Of a stretch of DNA of 64,000 nt, positions 1 through 9,668 are shown piece by piece; position 1 is the first letter of the stretch, and every line of letters begins with the position of its first letter. This DNA comes from Kaistia adipata DSM 17808. GTDB lineage: Bacteria; Pseudomonadota; Alphaproteobacteria; Rhizobiales; Kaistiaceae. Position numbers and translations under genes: made by a program. Where the stretch lies: contig NZ_KE383992.1 of assembly GCF_000423225.1 (NCBI RefSeq), positions 64,971 to 128,970 on the forward strand. Direction: 5' to 3'. Under the pieces are notes generated by a model. That model ran no database searches. It had not been told where the DNA came from and saw nothing but the letters and a program-made list of their open reading frames with translations.

Positions 1-1
1 T

Positions 2-376
2 GTCGGCGCGCGGCCGCGACGCGACATCCTCGCCGCCTTCCGCGCCGCGCGGCTTCTCGTCATGCCATCGCTCTGGGAAGGACTGCCGATCACGCCGCTC
101 GAGGCGCTGCATCTCGGCCTGCCAATACTCGCCTCGAATGTCGACGGCACGAGCGAACTCCTGACCGACGGGGTCGATGCCTGCCTGATTGACGGCTTCT
201 CGGCCGACCGATACGCGGCGGCGATCCGAGAATTGCTCGGCGACCCGCCGCGCCTCGCCCGACTCGCCGCCAATGGCCGCCGGCTCGTCGCCACGCGCCA
301 TCTGCGCCAACTCAACGCCGAGGCCCACGCGGCGCTCTATCGCCGCCTGCTCGCCGCGCGGCCGGACGCTCAGTAG
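2..376 (+). CDS. Glycosyltransferase family 4 (GT-B) C-terminal part, 5' truncated by window
   Basis: The open frame runs in from the window edge, so only about the last 124 residues are visible. They match the nucleotide-sugar-binding half of GT-B retaining glycosyltransferases (GT4 type): the motif PSLWEGLPITPLEAL supplies the E-x7-E pair, followed by GLPILASNVDGTSELL and a downstream GVDACLIDG segment. This fold transfers a sugar from an NDP-sugar donor to a growing cell-surface glycan. The next gene, convergent and overlapping by 7 bases, is an ExoY-like initiating transferase, which supports a polysaccharide locus. The internal ATG at 62 is not the start, because conserved sequence continues upstream of it. 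Donor and acceptor cannot be told. Confidence 0.85.
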   Translation, partial: VGARPRRDILAAFRAARLLVMPSLWEGLPITPLEALHLGLPILASNVDGTSELLTDGVDACLIDGFSADRYAAAIRELLGDPPRLARLAANGRRLVATRHLRQLNAEAHAALYRRLLAARPDAQ

Positions 377-1086
377 GCGCCGGTTCCGACCAGCACCACG
401 GGAATGGTTAGCGCGAGGATCACGAGGTCGCCCTTGAGGCTGATGTCGCGGGCGTAATCGGCATCGAGCCGCAGACGCGTCTGATACTTCGTGCTCGAAC
501 GACCGGACACCTGCCAGAGGCCGGTCATGCCGGGCCGGCAGAGATAATAGGCCTCGAACAGACGATCGCCCCGCCCGGCCTCCTCGATGAACTCGCGCTC
601 GACGCGCGGCCGCGGGCCGACCAGGCTCATCTCGCCGCGCAGCACGTTCAGCAGCTGCGGGAGTTCATCCAGGCTGAAGCGGCGCAGGAAGCGGCCGATC
701 GGCGTGACGCGCGGATCCCGCTCGATCTTGAAGCAGCGGCAATAGCGCGCCAGGGCGTCACGATCGCCTTCGAACTGCGCTTCCAGCACCGCGTCGGCGC
801 CGGGTACCATCGTCCTGAACTTGTACATCCGGAACACGCGGCCGCCGACGCCGCGCCGCGGCGCCATGTAGAAGACGGGACCGCCGCCGCTCGCTATCAT
901 CAACGCGATCAGCCCGCCGACCGGCAGCATCAGGATGAGAAGGGCGGCCGCCAGGACCACGTCGATGCCGCGCTTGAGCGGGTAGCCACGCGGCGCCGCG
1001 ATGAGGGTCGCGCCGCCCGCCGGGTCGGCCACGCCACGCCGGCCGGCATCCTGGTCCAGAACGCGGATTGACGATGATCTCATCAT
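370..1086 (-). CDS. ExoY-like polyprenyl-phosphate sugar-1-phosphate transferase
   Basis: A 238-residue bacterial sugar transferase of the WcaJ/ExoY family. It should move a sugar phosphate from UDP-sugar to undecaprenyl phosphate, the first step of exopolysaccharide repeat-unit assembly, at the inner membrane. Visible family marks in order are a hydrophobic segment near residues 38-60 ([18 protein letters not shown]), the MYKFRTM box, [20 protein letters not shown], then VGPRPR, and [14 protein letters not shown] near the C-terminus. The single N-terminal membrane segment and the length match the short ExoY class, not the long WbaP/WcaJ class with extra membrane helices. An eight-G run lies directly before the start codon in the place of a ribosome binding site. 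A second ATG follows immediately (1083). Confidence 0.9.
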   Translation of the reverse strand: MMRSSSIRVLDQDAGRRGVADPAGGATLIAAPRGYPLKRGIDVVLAAALLILMLPVGGLIALMIASGGGPVFYMAPRRGVGGRVFRMYKFRTMVPGADAVLEAQFEGDRDALARYCRCFKIERDPRVTPIGRFLRRFSLDELPQLLNVLRGEMSLVGPRPRVEREFIEEAGRGDRLFEAYYLCRPGMTGLWQVSGRSSTKYQTRLRLDADYARDISLKGDLVILALTIPVVLVGTGAY

Positions 1087-1185
1087 GCGCCCCCCCCTGC
1101 ACAGAGATGAATTGACATGGCCCCCGACCAGCGTCTGATTGTCTGCGGCGTCTGAAGTTCCGTCCGAATCGCTCTTTCAACCGGA

Positions 1186-1374
1186 ATGCGCGTGATGACC
1201 GTCGACAAGCCGGCCCTCGGGCAGAAATCCTCGGAGCGGCGCAGCCTCGAGGTCGAGCGGGACGATGCCGGCCTGATGCGCAGGGCGCTCCTGCGCACCG
1301 CCGTCTATGCCGGCCTGATCACGCTCAGCATCATGCTCTGGTGGATCATCGCCCGCGCGGTCCTCGGCGGCTAG
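1186..1374 (+). CDS. Small single-pass membrane protein, hypothetical
   Basis: A 62-residue frame that I do not recognise by family. The first 30 residues are charged and polar. Residues about 38-57 (AVYAGLITLSIMLWWIIARA) form one clear membrane helix, and the protein ends just after it. It is divergent from the ExoY-like gene about 100 bases away. In Sinorhizobium the small membrane protein ExoX sits beside exoY and damps exopolysaccharide synthesis, so a similar modulating role is possible, but sequence relationship to ExoX is not shown. Another start is ATG 1195. The evidence for a real gene is the hydrophobic pattern and position; no strong ribosome binding site is seen. Confidence 0.45.
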   Translation: MRVMTVDKPALGQKSSERRSLEVERDDAGLMRRALLRTAVYAGLITLSIMLWWIIARAVLGG

Positions 1375-1748
1375 CCCGGCCATCGCAACCTGGAATTGCC
1401 GATCCGACCTCGCGCCCGGACCGTCCGCGCGCCTCGGGGGGCCGAGCCGCCCTTCCTCGAAACGATCACGACCTGGCAATTCGCGCGCCAATCACGAAAC
1501 GCCCCGGCACTTCGCAAGTCTCGGCAAAGACGAAGACATTCCTCCCCCGGCGATTCGTGAAGAACAGCCAGAATTGGCGGACCATCCCTCCGGCAAATCG
1601 ACTTCCCGGCGCAAGTCAACCGGGATCTACAGGAAGACCTTCATACCTTTGGCCAGCGATATTTTGAAATTCTAAATATCTCGTATGTTACGTTACGTCA
1701 AGATGGCGGATAGCACGCCAAACGTGCAATGCCCCGCTCCGATCGCGG
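1375..1748. other. Intergenic stretch without a supported gene
   Basis: No frame here has recognisable protein character. The end near 1655-1705 is clearly AT-richer than its surroundings. On the minus strand it contains TTGACG followed 17 bases later by TATTTA, a weak promoter resemblance about 600 bases upstream of the ExoY-like gene. I do not call it a promoter. Confidence 0.4.
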
Positions 1749-2378
1749 TCAGGCGCCAGCCGCCGCCTCGCGGACACGGAAGCTCCCGACCAGGCTGCGC
1801 AAGCCCGCCCGCAGCGCCTCCGCCACCTCGGCGTCGAAATCATAGCGCAGCCAGTTGTGCAGCATGCCGGACATGAAGCACTCCAGCGTGGTCGCGGCCG
1901 ACTTGACGCTCCAGTCCGGCGCCAGCTGCTTCGCCGCGGCCGCCGCCTCGAACGCGTTCTGGAAGTTGGTCGCCATGCGCTCGTGCAGGTCGCTTTGCCA
2001 TTCGAGCGCATCCTGCATCTCGCCGACATACTCGCAGCGCGTCACGATGATCCGGTAGACTTGGCGGGTATGCGCCTCGGCGGCGAACAGCTCGATGACG
2101 TCGAGCGCCCAGTCGAGCACGCCCTGCAGCGGGTCGACCGCTCCCAGGAGGCTGCGCGTGAGCACGGTCTGGTGCAGGCCGTGCACCCGCTCGATCATCG
2201 CGGAGAACAGCTCCTGCTTGTTGGCGAAATGCCAATAGATCGCGCCCCGCGTCACGCCCGCTTCGGTGGCGATGCGATCGAGCGAGGCACGCGAGACACC
2301 GATATCGAGAAAGACGGTTTCGGCGGCATCCAGGATGCGTTGCCGAGTTTCCTCAGATTCCGATTTTGTGCGCCGCAT
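1749..2378 (-). CDS. TetR/AcrR-family repressor of the adjacent RND pump
   Basis: A 209-residue regulator. The N-terminus has the TetR helix-turn-helix: RQRILDAAETVFLDIGVSRA, then IATEAGVTRGAIYWHFANKQELF, the AcrR/TtgR signature. The C-terminal ligand domain resembles the TetR_C_2 (AcrR-type) domain, with EWQSDLHERM and LECFMSGMLHNWL. It should bind hydrophobic drugs and then release the divergent efflux genes. The start is ATG 2378, because the conserved MRRTKSE opening follows a GGGAG sequence and the frame upstream of it is low-quality. The intergenic operator next to this start matches the E. coli AcrR site in arm sequence and spacing, so self-regulation and control of the pump are likely. 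Confidence 0.9.
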   Translation of the reverse strand: MRRTKSESEETRQRILDAAETVFLDIGVSRASLDRIATEAGVTRGAIYWHFANKQELFSAMIERVHGLHQTVLTRSLLGAVDPLQGVLDWALDVIELFAAEAHTRQVYRIIVTRCEYVGEMQDALEWQSDLHERMATNFQNAFEAAAAAKQLAPDWSVKSAATTLECFMSGMLHNWLRYDFDAEVAEALRAGLRSLVGSFRVREAAAGA

Positions 2379-2393
2379 GGCAGGAGCTCCCTT

Positions 2394-2417
2394 TACATAC
2401 AACACTGTCTGTATATA
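2394..2417. promoter_or_regulatory. AcrR-type operator in the tetR/efflux intergenic region
   Basis: Arms TACATACA and TGTATATA are separated by 8 bases. Fifteen of the 16 arm bases match the E. coli AcrR operator layout TACATACA-N8-TGTATGTA. It overlaps a plus-strand promoter candidate: TTTACA at 2392, then 16 bases, then TATATG at 2414. A repressor bound here would block the pump promoter, and the tetR start lies only 16 bases away on the other strand. Confidence 0.7.
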
Positions 2418-2466
2418 TGTTGTGCTGCAATAGGTCCAGTCTCCAGTCATTTTGCGGTGCAATATT

Positions 2467-3630
2467 ATGCGATTGCCCTTCGTCGTCCGTTCCTCCCTAT
2501 CCGCGCTCCTCGTCGGCGTCAGCCTCGTCGCCCTTCCGGTGGCCGCGTCCGCCCAGGCTCCTGCCGCGCCGCCGCCGCCAAGCGTCGAGGTGATGACGAT
2601 GGCAGCTCGCGAAGTGCCGCTGAGCTTCACCTATGCCGGGCGGATTTCCGCGTTCCGCGAGGTCCAGGTCCGGGCCCAGGTCGGCGGCATCCTGCAGGAG
2701 CGCGCCTATGTCGAGGGCGCTCGCGTCAACGCCGGTGACGTGCTGTTCCGAGTCGATCCGACCACCTATGAGGCCGAGGTCGCCAAGGCCAAGGCCCAGG
2801 TACAGACGGCCGAGGCGCAACTCGCCCAGGCCACCCGCGACCAGACCCGCGCGGTCGAGCTCTACGAGCGCAAGGTCGGCTCGGCCAAGAGCCGCGACGA
2901 CGCCGTCTCGGCGGTCGAACTCGCCGAAGCGGCGGTCGCCGCCGCCAAGGCGCAGCTCAAATCCGCGCAGATCAACCTCGACTACGCCACCGTCCGCGCG
3001 CCGATCGACGGCGTCACCAGCCTCGACGTCGTGCCGGAAGGCAGCCTCGTCGGCGTCGGCAGCGCCGACAGCCTGCTGACGACGATCACCCAGCTCGATC
3101 CGGTCTATGTGAACTTCTCCGTCGCCGACGCCAGCGCCTCGGCGATGCGCCAGATCGCCGGTGGCGAAAAGGCCAACAGCGACGTCAAGCTGACGGCCAG
3201 CCTCACCTTCGGCGACGGCACCAAATACGACCGGACGGGCGAGATCGACTTCACCTCGGCCAGCATCGACGTGCAGACCGGCACGATCCGATCGCGCGCC
3301 GTCTTCAACAATCCGGACTTCGCGCTGATCCCCGGCCAGTTCGTCCGCGTCACCATCACCGGCATGAAGCTTGATTCCGCCATCGTCGTGCCCGAGATCG
3401 CCGTGATGCAGGGCCCGCAGGGCAAGTTCGTCTACACGGTCGACGAGCAGAATGTCGCCGCGATCACGCCGGTGACGCTCGGCCAGGCCGTCGAGGGCGG
3501 CTGGGTCGTGCTCGACGGCCTGAAGTCCGGCGACCAGATCGTCACCTCCGGCGTCATCAAGGTGCGCTCAGGCGCCCCGGTCGCGCCCAGCAAGGCGACG
3601 GCACAGAACGAGCAGGCGCAGCCGAAATGA
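2467..3630 (+). CDS. RND efflux periplasmic adaptor (AcrA/MexA family)
   Basis: A 387-residue membrane fusion protein linking an inner-membrane RND pump to an outer-membrane channel. A signal peptide ends near residue 31 (VAASAQA). There is no lipobox cysteine, so unlike AcrA it is probably not lipid-anchored. Then come the beta-barrel and lipoyl half-motif ([20 protein letters not shown]), the alpha-hairpin ([20 protein letters not shown]), the second lipoyl half ([15 protein letters not shown]) and the C-terminal membrane-proximal domain. ATG 2467 is preferred to the upstream in-frame TTG at 2452 because the signal sequence begins there. It overlaps the pump gene by ATGA, indicating translational coupling. 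No outer-membrane TolC partner is in the window. Confidence 0.92.
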   Translation: MRLPFVVRSSLSALLVGVSLVALPVAASAQAPAAPPPPSVEVMTMAAREVPLSFTYAGRISAFREVQVRAQVGGILQERAYVEGARVNAGDVLFRVDPTTYEAEVAKAKAQVQTAEAQLAQATRDQTRAVELYERKVGSAKSRDDAVSAVELAEAAVAAAKAQLKSAQINLDYATVRAPIDGVTSLDVVPEGSLVGVGSADSLLTTITQLDPVYVNFSVADASASAMRQIAGGEKANSDVKLTASLTFGDGTKYDRTGEIDFTSASIDVQTGTIRSRAVFNNPDFALIPGQFVRVTITGMKLDSAIVVPEIAVMQGPQGKFVYTVDEQNVAAITPVTLGQAVEGGWVVLDGLKSGDQIVTSGVIKVRSGAPVAPSKATAQNEQAQPK

Positions 3631-6600
3631 ACCGCTTTTTCGTCGACAGGCCGGTCTTCGCGGCCGTCATCTCGATCGTCATCGTGCTGGCGGGCCTCCT
3701 CGCCATGCGCGCGCTGCCGATCGCCCAATATCCCGAACTGACGCCGCCGCAGGTGGTGGTCACCGCCACCTATCCCGGCGCCAGCGCGGAAGTGCTGACG
3801 CAGACCGTCGCCGCGCCGCTCGAAGAGCAGATCAACGGCGTCGAGGACATGCTCTACATGCAGTCGATCAACTCGGGCTCCGGCTCGACGCGATTGATCG
3901 TCACCTTCGCCACCGGGACGGACGCCGACCAGGCGACCATCAACGTCAACAACCGCGTGCAGCGCGCCGTGTCGTCGCTGCCGACGGAAGTGCAGCGCCT
4001 CGGCGTCACCGTCAACAAGCAGTCGAGCTCGATCCTCGCGGTCGTGGCACTGACCTCCGACAACCCGCAATATGATTCCGTCTATCTCGCCAATTACGCG
4101 CTGCTGAACGTCATCGACGAGCTGAAGCGCACGCCGGGCGTCGGCGAGGCCAATCTGTTCAGCCGCGAGAACTACGCGATGCGCGTCTGGCTCCGGCCGG
4201 ACAAGCTGGCGCAGTTCGGCCTGACGACCGACGACGTCGCCACCGCCATTCGCGAGCAGAACCAGCAATACGCGGCCGGCCGCGTCGGCGATCCGCCGAC
4301 CGCGGGCGAGCTCGTCTTCTCCTACGCCGTCACGACCGATGGCCGCCTGCCCGACCCCGAGGCGTTCGGCAACATCATCCTGCGCTCCGATCCGAACGGC
4401 GCGACGCTGCGCCTGCGCGACGTCGCGCGGATCGATCTCGGCGCCCAGGACTATGGCTTCCGCGCCATCCTCAACGGCCAGCCGACCGTCCCGATCGGCA
4501 TCTATCTCCAGCCCGGCGCCAACGCGCTCAACACGATCGAGCTGGTCAAGGCCAAGCTGGACGAAATCGCCACCCGGATGCCGGAAGGCGTCAGCTACTC
4601 GATCCCCTACGACACGACGCTGTTCGTCGACCAGTCAATCCACGAGGTGGTCAAGACCTTCATCGAGGCGCTGATCCTCGTCGTCATCGTCGTCTTCCTG
4701 TTCCTGCAGAACTGGCGGGCGACGCTGATTCCGTTGATCGCGGTGCCGGTCTCGATCCTCGGAACCTTCGCCGGCATGTATCTGCTCGGCTTCTCGATCA
4801 ACCTGCTGACGCTGTTCGGCCTGGTGCTGGCGATCGGCATCGTCGTCGACGACGCCATCGTCGTGCTCGAGAACGTCGAACGCATCATGTCGACGGAGAA
4901 GCTGCCGCCGCGCGAGGCGACCATCAAGGCGATGAGCGAAGTGACGGGCCCCGTCATCGCCATCGTGCTGGTGCTCGTCTCGGTGTTCGTGCCGGTCGCC
5001 TTCATGGGCGGCCTGGCCGGCGAGATGTACCGGCAGTTCGCCATCACCATCGCCGTGTCGGTGACCATCTCCGGCATCGTCGCGCTGACGCTGACCCCGG
5101 CGCTCTGCGCGTCGATCCTGAAGCCGGGCCATCACGAGCCCTGGGCGCCCTTCCGCTGGTTCAACCGCGCCTTCGACAAGATCACGGACGGCTACGCCGC
5201 CGGCGTCCGCTTCTTCCTGAAGCGCGCCTTCGTCGCGATCGCCCTGTTCGCGGTCCTGATCGGCGCCACCGTCCATCTCGCCAACAAGATCCCCGGCGCG
5301 CTTGTGCCCGACGAGGATCAGGGCGTGCTGATGGTCGTCGGCATCCTGCCGCCCGCCGCCGCGCTGACGCGCACCAACGACGTCATGTCGGCGGTGAACG
5401 ACAACGTCTCGAAGCTGCCCGGCGTCGAAAGCGTGCTCGCCTTCTCGGGCTTCGACCTGCTGGCTGGCTCGCAGTCGCCCAGCGCCGGCGCCGGCTTCAT
5501 CAAGCTGAAGGACTGGTCCGAGCGCAAGTCGCCGGAACTCGACGCCCGCGCCATGCCCGGCCAGATCATGGGCATCAACGCCGGCATCCAGGACGGCATG
5601 GTGCTCGCCTTCAACCCGCCGCCGATCCAGGGCCTCAGCACCACCGGCGGCTTCGAGCTCTACGTCCAGGATCGTGGCGGCTCGGGCACCGAAAAGCTGG
5701 CCGCCGCCACCCAGGCGCTGATCGACGCCGCGGCGAAGCGGCCCGAACTCGCCGGTGTCCGCACCACGCTGTCGACCAACGTGCCGCAGTACAAGTTCAA
5801 CGTCGACCGCGACAAGGCCAAGGCGCTCGGCGTGCCGCTGACCTCGATCTTCGCCACGATGCAGTCGACCTTCGGCAGCCTCTACGTCAACGACTTCACG
5901 CTCTATGGCCGTAATTTCCAGGTCAAGCTGCAGTCGGAGGCGAACTTCCGCGAGAAGCCGGACGATCTGCGGCAGGTCTTCGTCCGCGCCGAAAGCGGCA
6001 ACATGATCCCGATGGACACGCTCGTCACCGTCGAGCGCATCATCGGCCCCGACCTGCTGGAGCGGTTCAACAACTTCCCGGCCGCCAAGGTGATGGGCAA
6101 CCCCGCTCCCGGCTATTCGTCGGGCCAGGCGCTTACCGCCATCCGCGAGGTCGCGGCGGAGGTCCTGCCGGCCGACTACACGGTCGCCTGGACCGGTTCG
6201 GCCTACCAGGAAATCGCCACCGGCGGCACGGGCTCGCAGGCGCTGATCTTCGGCATCATCATGGTGTTCCTGATCCTCGCCGCCCAGTATGAGCGCTGGT
6301 CGCTGCCCTTCGCCGTCATCCTGGCGGTGCCGTTCGCCCTGTTCGGCGCGTTCCTGGCCATCTGGCTGCGCGGGCTGAGCAACGACGTGTACTTCCAGAT
6401 CGGCCTGGTGACGCTGATCGGCCTCGCCGCGAAGAACGCGATCCTGATCGTCGAGTTCGCGGTGATCAAGCGCGAGGAAGGGATGAGCGCCTTCGACGCG
6501 GCGCTGGAGGCGGCGCGGCTGCGCTTCCGTCCGATCGTCATGACCTCGCTCGCCTTCATCCTGGGCGTGGTGCCGCTGGCGATCTCGACCGGCGCCGGTT

Positions 6601-6770
6601 CGGCCAGCCGCCACTCGATCGGCACGGGCGTGATCGGCGGCATGCTGGCGGCGACCTTCATCGCCATCTTCTTCATCCCGCTGTTCTACAAGCTGATCGG
6701 CGGCGGCAAGGACAAGAAGGTGGCGACACCGGCTGGCCCGGCGGTCGAGGCCAAGCACGAGCCGGCCTGA
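3627..6770 (+). CDS. RND multidrug efflux pump, inner-membrane subunit (AcrB/HAE1 family)
   Basis: A full-length (1047 residues) proton-driven drug exporter. It opens with the family signature [20 protein letters not shown]. The proton-relay aspartates sit in [18 protein letters not shown], and the partner lysine in [14 protein letters not shown]. Two sets of membrane helices flank two large periplasmic loops, as in AcrB. The length and both halves are intact, so the pump should be functional. It is coupled to the adaptor gene by ATGA and followed by a strong terminator, making a two-gene operon controlled by the divergent AcrR-type repressor. Likely substrates are lipophilic or amphiphilic compounds; the exact range cannot be read from sequence. 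Confidence 0.95.
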   Translation: MNRFFVDRPVFAAVISIVIVLAGLLAMRALPIAQYPELTPPQVVVTATYPGASAEVLTQTVAAPLEEQINGVEDMLYMQSINSGSGSTRLIVTFATGTDADQATINVNNRVQRAVSSLPTEVQRLGVTVNKQSSSILAVVALTSDNPQYDSVYLANYALLNVIDELKRTPGVGEANLFSRENYAMRVWLRPDKLAQFGLTTDDVATAIREQNQQYAAGRVGDPPTAGELVFSYAVTTDGRLPDPEAFGNIILRSDPNGATLRLRDVARIDLGAQDYGFRAILNGQPTVPIGIYLQPGANALNTIELVKAKLDEIATRMPEGVSYSIPYDTTLFVDQSIHEVVKTFIEALILVVIVVFLFLQNWRATLIPLIAVPVSILGTFAGMYLLGFSINLLTLFGLVLAIGIVVDDAIVVLENVERIMSTEKLPPREATIKAMSEVTGPVIAIVLVLVSVFVPVAFMGGLAGEMYRQFAITIAVSVTISGIVALTLTPALCASILKPGHHEPWAPFRWFNRAFDKITDGYAAGVRFFLKRAFVAIALFAVLIGATVHLANKIPGALVPDEDQGVLMVVGILPPAAALTRTNDVMSAVNDNVSKLPGVESVLAFSGFDLLAGSQSPSAGAGFIKLKDWSERKSPELDARAMPGQIMGINAGIQDGMVLAFNPPPIQGLSTTGGFELYVQDRGGSGTEKLAAATQALIDAAAKRPELAGVRTTLSTNVPQYKFNVDRDKAKALGVPLTSIFATMQSTFGSLYVNDFTLYGRNFQVKLQSEANFREKPDDLRQVFVRAESGNMIPMDTLVTVERIIGPDLLERFNNFPAAKVMGNPAPGYSSGQALTAIREVAAEVLPADYTVAWTGSAYQEIATGGTGSQALIFGIIMVFLILAAQYERWSLPFAVILAVPFALFGAFLAIWLRGLSNDVYFQIGLVTLIGLAAKNAILIVEFAVIKREEGMSAFDAALEAARLRFRPIVMTSLAFILGVVPLAISTGAGSASRHSIGTGVIGGMLAATFIAIFFIPLFYKLIGGGKDKKVATPAGPAVEAKHEPA

Positions 6771-6794
6771 TCCGCCGCTTCGGAAGCCAGACAA

Positions 6795-6828
6795 AAGCCC
6801 GGGCGATGCCGACGCATCGCCCGGGCTT
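6795..6828. terminator. Bidirectional intrinsic terminator
   Basis: A perfect 15-bp stem (AAGCCCGGGCGATGC and its complement) with a 4-base loop lies 25 bases after the pump stop codon. It is followed by a T-rich tail on the plus strand and preceded by AAAA, giving a U-run on the minus strand. It separates the efflux operon from the convergent glycosyltransferase. Confidence 0.85.
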
Positions 6829-6855
6829 CTTCATTTCAGGCCACCGCGAAGGGCC

Positions 6856-8445
6856 TCACCAGGGGACGTGCTGGATCTCAAGCCGGGGAAGACCGACCGG
6901 CCGCACCCCGACGTCCCGCGCCAGGGCCCCGAAGCCCTCGGTCTCGACAAGGTTCTCATAGGGCATCTCGGGGAAGCGGAGCCCGCCGCGATGCAGCGCC
7001 GCGTCGACCAGCAGCATGGTGCCGCCAACCGCATCGAGGGCGACGGCGTCGCAATGCGTGAAATCGCTGAGATAGAGCCGATCCGGACCGTCGAGCCGGG
7101 GCTGGTGCAGCCCGTCGCGCATGGCCCGATAGTAGCGATAGTCGTCGCGGTGACAGGCGACGAAGCTGTTCAGATCGAAGCTCCGCCCGCCCGGCACGAT
7201 CACGCAGTTCGGCACGACGATGCGATGGCCGGTGGCGCGCAGGCGGGACACGATGTCCGGCGCGAACCGCCAGACATCGATGTCGACCCAGAGCGCCCAG
7301 TCGTCCGTCTCGTCGACGGCGGAGTCGATCAGGTGGTTGCGCACCCTCGCCAGCGCCGAACGGCGCCGCCGCTGCAGTCCCGGCAGCGCCCGCGCCGAGC
7401 GATCGATCTCGAGCCGGATGTGCTTCTGCGTCAGCACGACGTCGCGATAATGGGGGCGAAGCCTCTCCGCCGCCGCCTGGATCCGTTGCCAGCTGCCGTC
7501 CTGGCTGTCGCCCTCGCAGAAGGCGAGCTTGATGCGATGCCTCGGATAGTCGAGCCGCGCGATCGCCTCGAGAAACGGCTCGATATGCTCCGCCGCGTCG
7601 CGCATCGGCACCAGGATCACCAGCGCGTCGCCGGTCGAGGCGGGACGCTGCACCGCGGCCCGGTCGACCCGCGCGCGCTGCGCCGCCTCCGGCACGGTCG
7701 GGCCACGGGTCAGATGGTGGCGGGTCAGATAATAGCGCCGCCGCAGGCCGTTCAGGACGCCCTGCAGCCGGCGCCGCCGCACGGTCCGGAACGGCGGTCG
7801 CACGGAGAGCCGGACCGCCGCGGCGCCGGCATCATCAGCCGAGCTCGCGAACAGGCTGGCGTCGTGCACCACGACACCAGCGGGATCGGCAAATTGCGCG
7901 ACCGTCTCGTCCAGGAAGCCGCCCTCGAAGTCGTGAAGTGCCGCGACGGCCCCTTCCGCCCCCGTCAGGCGCCGCTGCGCATGCCGCCAGAACGGATGCC
8001 CCGCCGGGCCGGCCATCGTTCCCGAGAAGATCGACGCTGGAGCGCCATCGCCGCCGGCGCGATCGCGGCAGAGGACGACGCGCGTCTCCGCCAGGATCGG
8101 ATCGAAGGGCGCGACGCAGGCCGAACCGTGATCCGCGAACACGCCGCCGAAATGATCGAGCAGGAAATAGCGGACCGCGCCCCGGCGCATCTCCGGCCGG
8201 CCAAGCCCGCAATAGGTCCGCAGGAAGCCCGGATAGGCGCCATCGAGGAAGGAAAGGAGATCCCGCTCGGTCCAGAGCTTGTGCGTCCAGCCCGGATTAT
8301 GCTCCATCCAGCTCCGCGTCGCACTGTCCCGAATCTCCGGCGGCGCCCCAACCGGGCAGATCTGGTGCAGGACGGGCGGGATCAAGACTGGCTCCGGCGA
8401 GAGGGATTCCGTAAGGGAACACCAATAGCCAACACCTACCGCCAT
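6856..8445 (-). CDS. Two-domain glycosyltransferase: GT32-like N-terminus, Anp1/GT62-like C-terminus
   Basis: A 529-residue protein. The first 150 residues resemble the GT32 sugar-binding (DXD) family: IPPVLHQICPVG, NPGWTHKLWTERDLLSF, then RYFLLDHFGGVFADHGS. In that family the last segment reads GGxxxDxD; here it is ADHG, so the second aspartate is missing. From about residue 270 the protein resembles the Anp1/Mnn9 (GT62) family: ILVPMRDAAEHIEPFL, LARVRNHLI, WALWVDIDVW with an intact D-x-D, then VPNCVI and SFDLNSFVA. The N-terminal domain may be non-catalytic. It starts 16 bases after the lacI-type gene on the same strand. An alternative start is TTG 8385, which has GGAG six bases upstream. 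The acceptor is unknown. Confidence 0.75.
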   Translation of the reverse strand: MAVGVGYWCSLTESLSPEPVLIPPVLHQICPVGAPPEIRDSATRSWMEHNPGWTHKLWTERDLLSFLDGAYPGFLRTYCGLGRPEMRRGAVRYFLLDHFGGVFADHGSACVAPFDPILAETRVVLCRDRAGGDGAPASIFSGTMAGPAGHPFWRHAQRRLTGAEGAVAALHDFEGGFLDETVAQFADPAGVVVHDASLFASSADDAGAAAVRLSVRPPFRTVRRRRLQGVLNGLRRRYYLTRHHLTRGPTVPEAAQRARVDRAAVQRPASTGDALVILVPMRDAAEHIEPFLEAIARLDYPRHRIKLAFCEGDSQDGSWQRIQAAAERLRPHYRDVVLTQKHIRLEIDRSARALPGLQRRRRSALARVRNHLIDSAVDETDDWALWVDIDVWRFAPDIVSRLRATGHRIVVPNCVIVPGGRSFDLNSFVACHRDDYRYYRAMRDGLHQPRLDGPDRLYLSDFTHCDAVALDAVGGTMLLVDAALHRGGLRFPEMPYENLVETEGFGALARDVGVRPVGLPRLEIQHVPW

Positions 8446-8461
8446 TGTACAGTGGCAAGCT

Positions 8462-9508
8462 TCACCCCGTGCGCGGGCGCGGCGCCGCCATCGAGCTGCG
8501 CAGGATGACGCTGCTGCCGAGCATGATGCGGCGGGGCGGCATGTCGAGCCCCTTCAGCCGGTCGATCAGCAGGCCCGCCGCCTGCCGGCCAACCTCGACC
8601 ATGTCGCGATCGATCACCGTGATCGGCGGATAGACGAGCTCGCCGAGCAGCGCGTCGTCGGCGCCGACAAAGGAGAGATCGTCCGGGATCGACAGGCCGA
8701 GCAGGCGGACCGCCTTCAGCGCGCCGTAGAAGATGTCGCTGCCGGCGGCGAGGATCGCGGTCGGCGGGTTCGGTCCGGTCAAGAGGTCATGCGCCTCGGC
8801 GGCGCCGTGCTCGGCGCTCTGGATGCGGGCGCGGACCAGCCATTCGTCGACCGGGATGCCGGCCCGCTCCAGCGCGCGGCGGAAGCCGGTGACGCGGTCG
8901 CGGCCGGGGCGGATATTGTGCGAGGCGGTGATCAGGCCGATGCGGCGATGGCCGAGCAGCAGCAATTGCCCGACCACGGTCTCGATCGGCTGGATGTGCT
9001 CGCTGTAGACGATGTCGGCCTCGACCGGGATGTCGCGGTCGAGCACGACGACGGGCACGCCCATGCGGCGAAGCTCCTCGACCGTGCCGGTCGCCGTCTC
9101 GTCCGACAACGTGACGATCAGCCCATCCATGCGGCGCTGGCGGGCCGCCTGCAGGAACTCGATCTCGCGCGCCGGCGAGCGGTTCGACGAGAAGGCGAAC
9201 AGCATGTAGCCTTCCGGCGCCAGCACGGCCTCGGCCCCCTGCGCCACGCGGGCGAAGACCTGGTTGGTCATGTCCGGGATCAGGAAGCCGATCGTCTTGG
9301 TCTGGTTGGTGCGCATGGCGCGCGCCGCGGCGTTTGGCTGGTAGCCGAGCTCGGCCATCGCCGCCTGCACGCGGGCCCGCGTCTCCGGCGCGACGCGCGG
9401 GCTGTCGCTGGCGACGCGCGACACGGTGCCGATCGAGACGCCCGCGGCCGCCGCCACTTCGTGGATGGTCGGCTGGCGCCGGCCGCCGGTCGGCATCTTG
9501 GCTGACAT
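8462..9508 (-). CDS. LacI-family transcriptional regulator of the 6-deoxyhexose cluster
   Basis: A 348-residue repressor. The helix-turn-helix is at residues about 12-35 (TIHEVAAAAGVSIGTVSRV), followed by the hinge helix (YQPNAAARAM) and a sugar-binding core (TIGFLIPDMTNQVFARVAQG through SFVGADDALLGELVYPPIT). The start is ATG 9508, which has AAGGA upstream; the longer frame adds no conserved sequence. It is divergent from an aldo-keto reductase gene. A palindrome between the two genes recurs exactly, inverted, upstream of the lactonase/transporter operon, so this repressor probably controls both ends of the cluster. A half-matching site overlaps its own start codon, suggesting self-regulation. 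The inducer is inferred to be a 6-deoxyhexose or its metabolite. Confidence 0.9.
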   Translation of the reverse strand: MSAKMPTGGRRQPTIHEVAAAAGVSIGTVSRVASDSPRVAPETRARVQAAMAELGYQPNAAARAMRTNQTKTIGFLIPDMTNQVFARVAQGAEAVLAPEGYMLFAFSSNRSPAREIEFLQAARQRRMDGLIVTLSDETATGTVEELRRMGVPVVVLDRDIPVEADIVYSEHIQPIETVVGQLLLLGHRRIGLITASHNIRPGRDRVTGFRRALERAGIPVDEWLVRARIQSAEHGAAEAHDLLTGPNPPTAILAAGSDIFYGALKAVRLLGLSIPDDLSFVGADDALLGELVYPPITVIDRDMVEVGRQAAGLLIDRLKGLDMPPRRIMLGSSVILRSSMAAPRPRTG

Positions 9509-9518
9509 AACGTTTACA
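9505..9518. promoter_or_regulatory. Possible degenerate LacI-type operator over the regulator start codon
   Basis: ACATAACGTTTACA shares ACGTTTACA with the two stronger operators at 9669 and 17364. The other half is degenerate. It covers the regulator's ATG, so binding could block its own expression. Confidence 0.35.
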
Positions 9519-9668
9519 TCCTTAACCGGATTTCGGGCGAGAAAGCCCCGCCAGACCGAGCAAGAAGCCGAGAAAAATTCCCCGCAGCCTGCCATTCATA
9601 CCGCCATAAATCAAGGAAATTAGCCATGGCGCCCGGCGCGCCGGACATCCCCGGCAAAACCACCGAGA

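Noticed and set aside
1655-1705. Minus-strand TTGACG-N17-TATTTA as a promoter for the ExoY-like gene
   Set aside because: The -10 match is poor and the distance of about 600 bases is unusually long; nothing else supports it.
4635-6794. A 719-codon frame antisense to the RND pump gene
   Set aside because: Low-complexity charged sequence with no recognisable motif; the pump gene covers the same bases with intact motifs.
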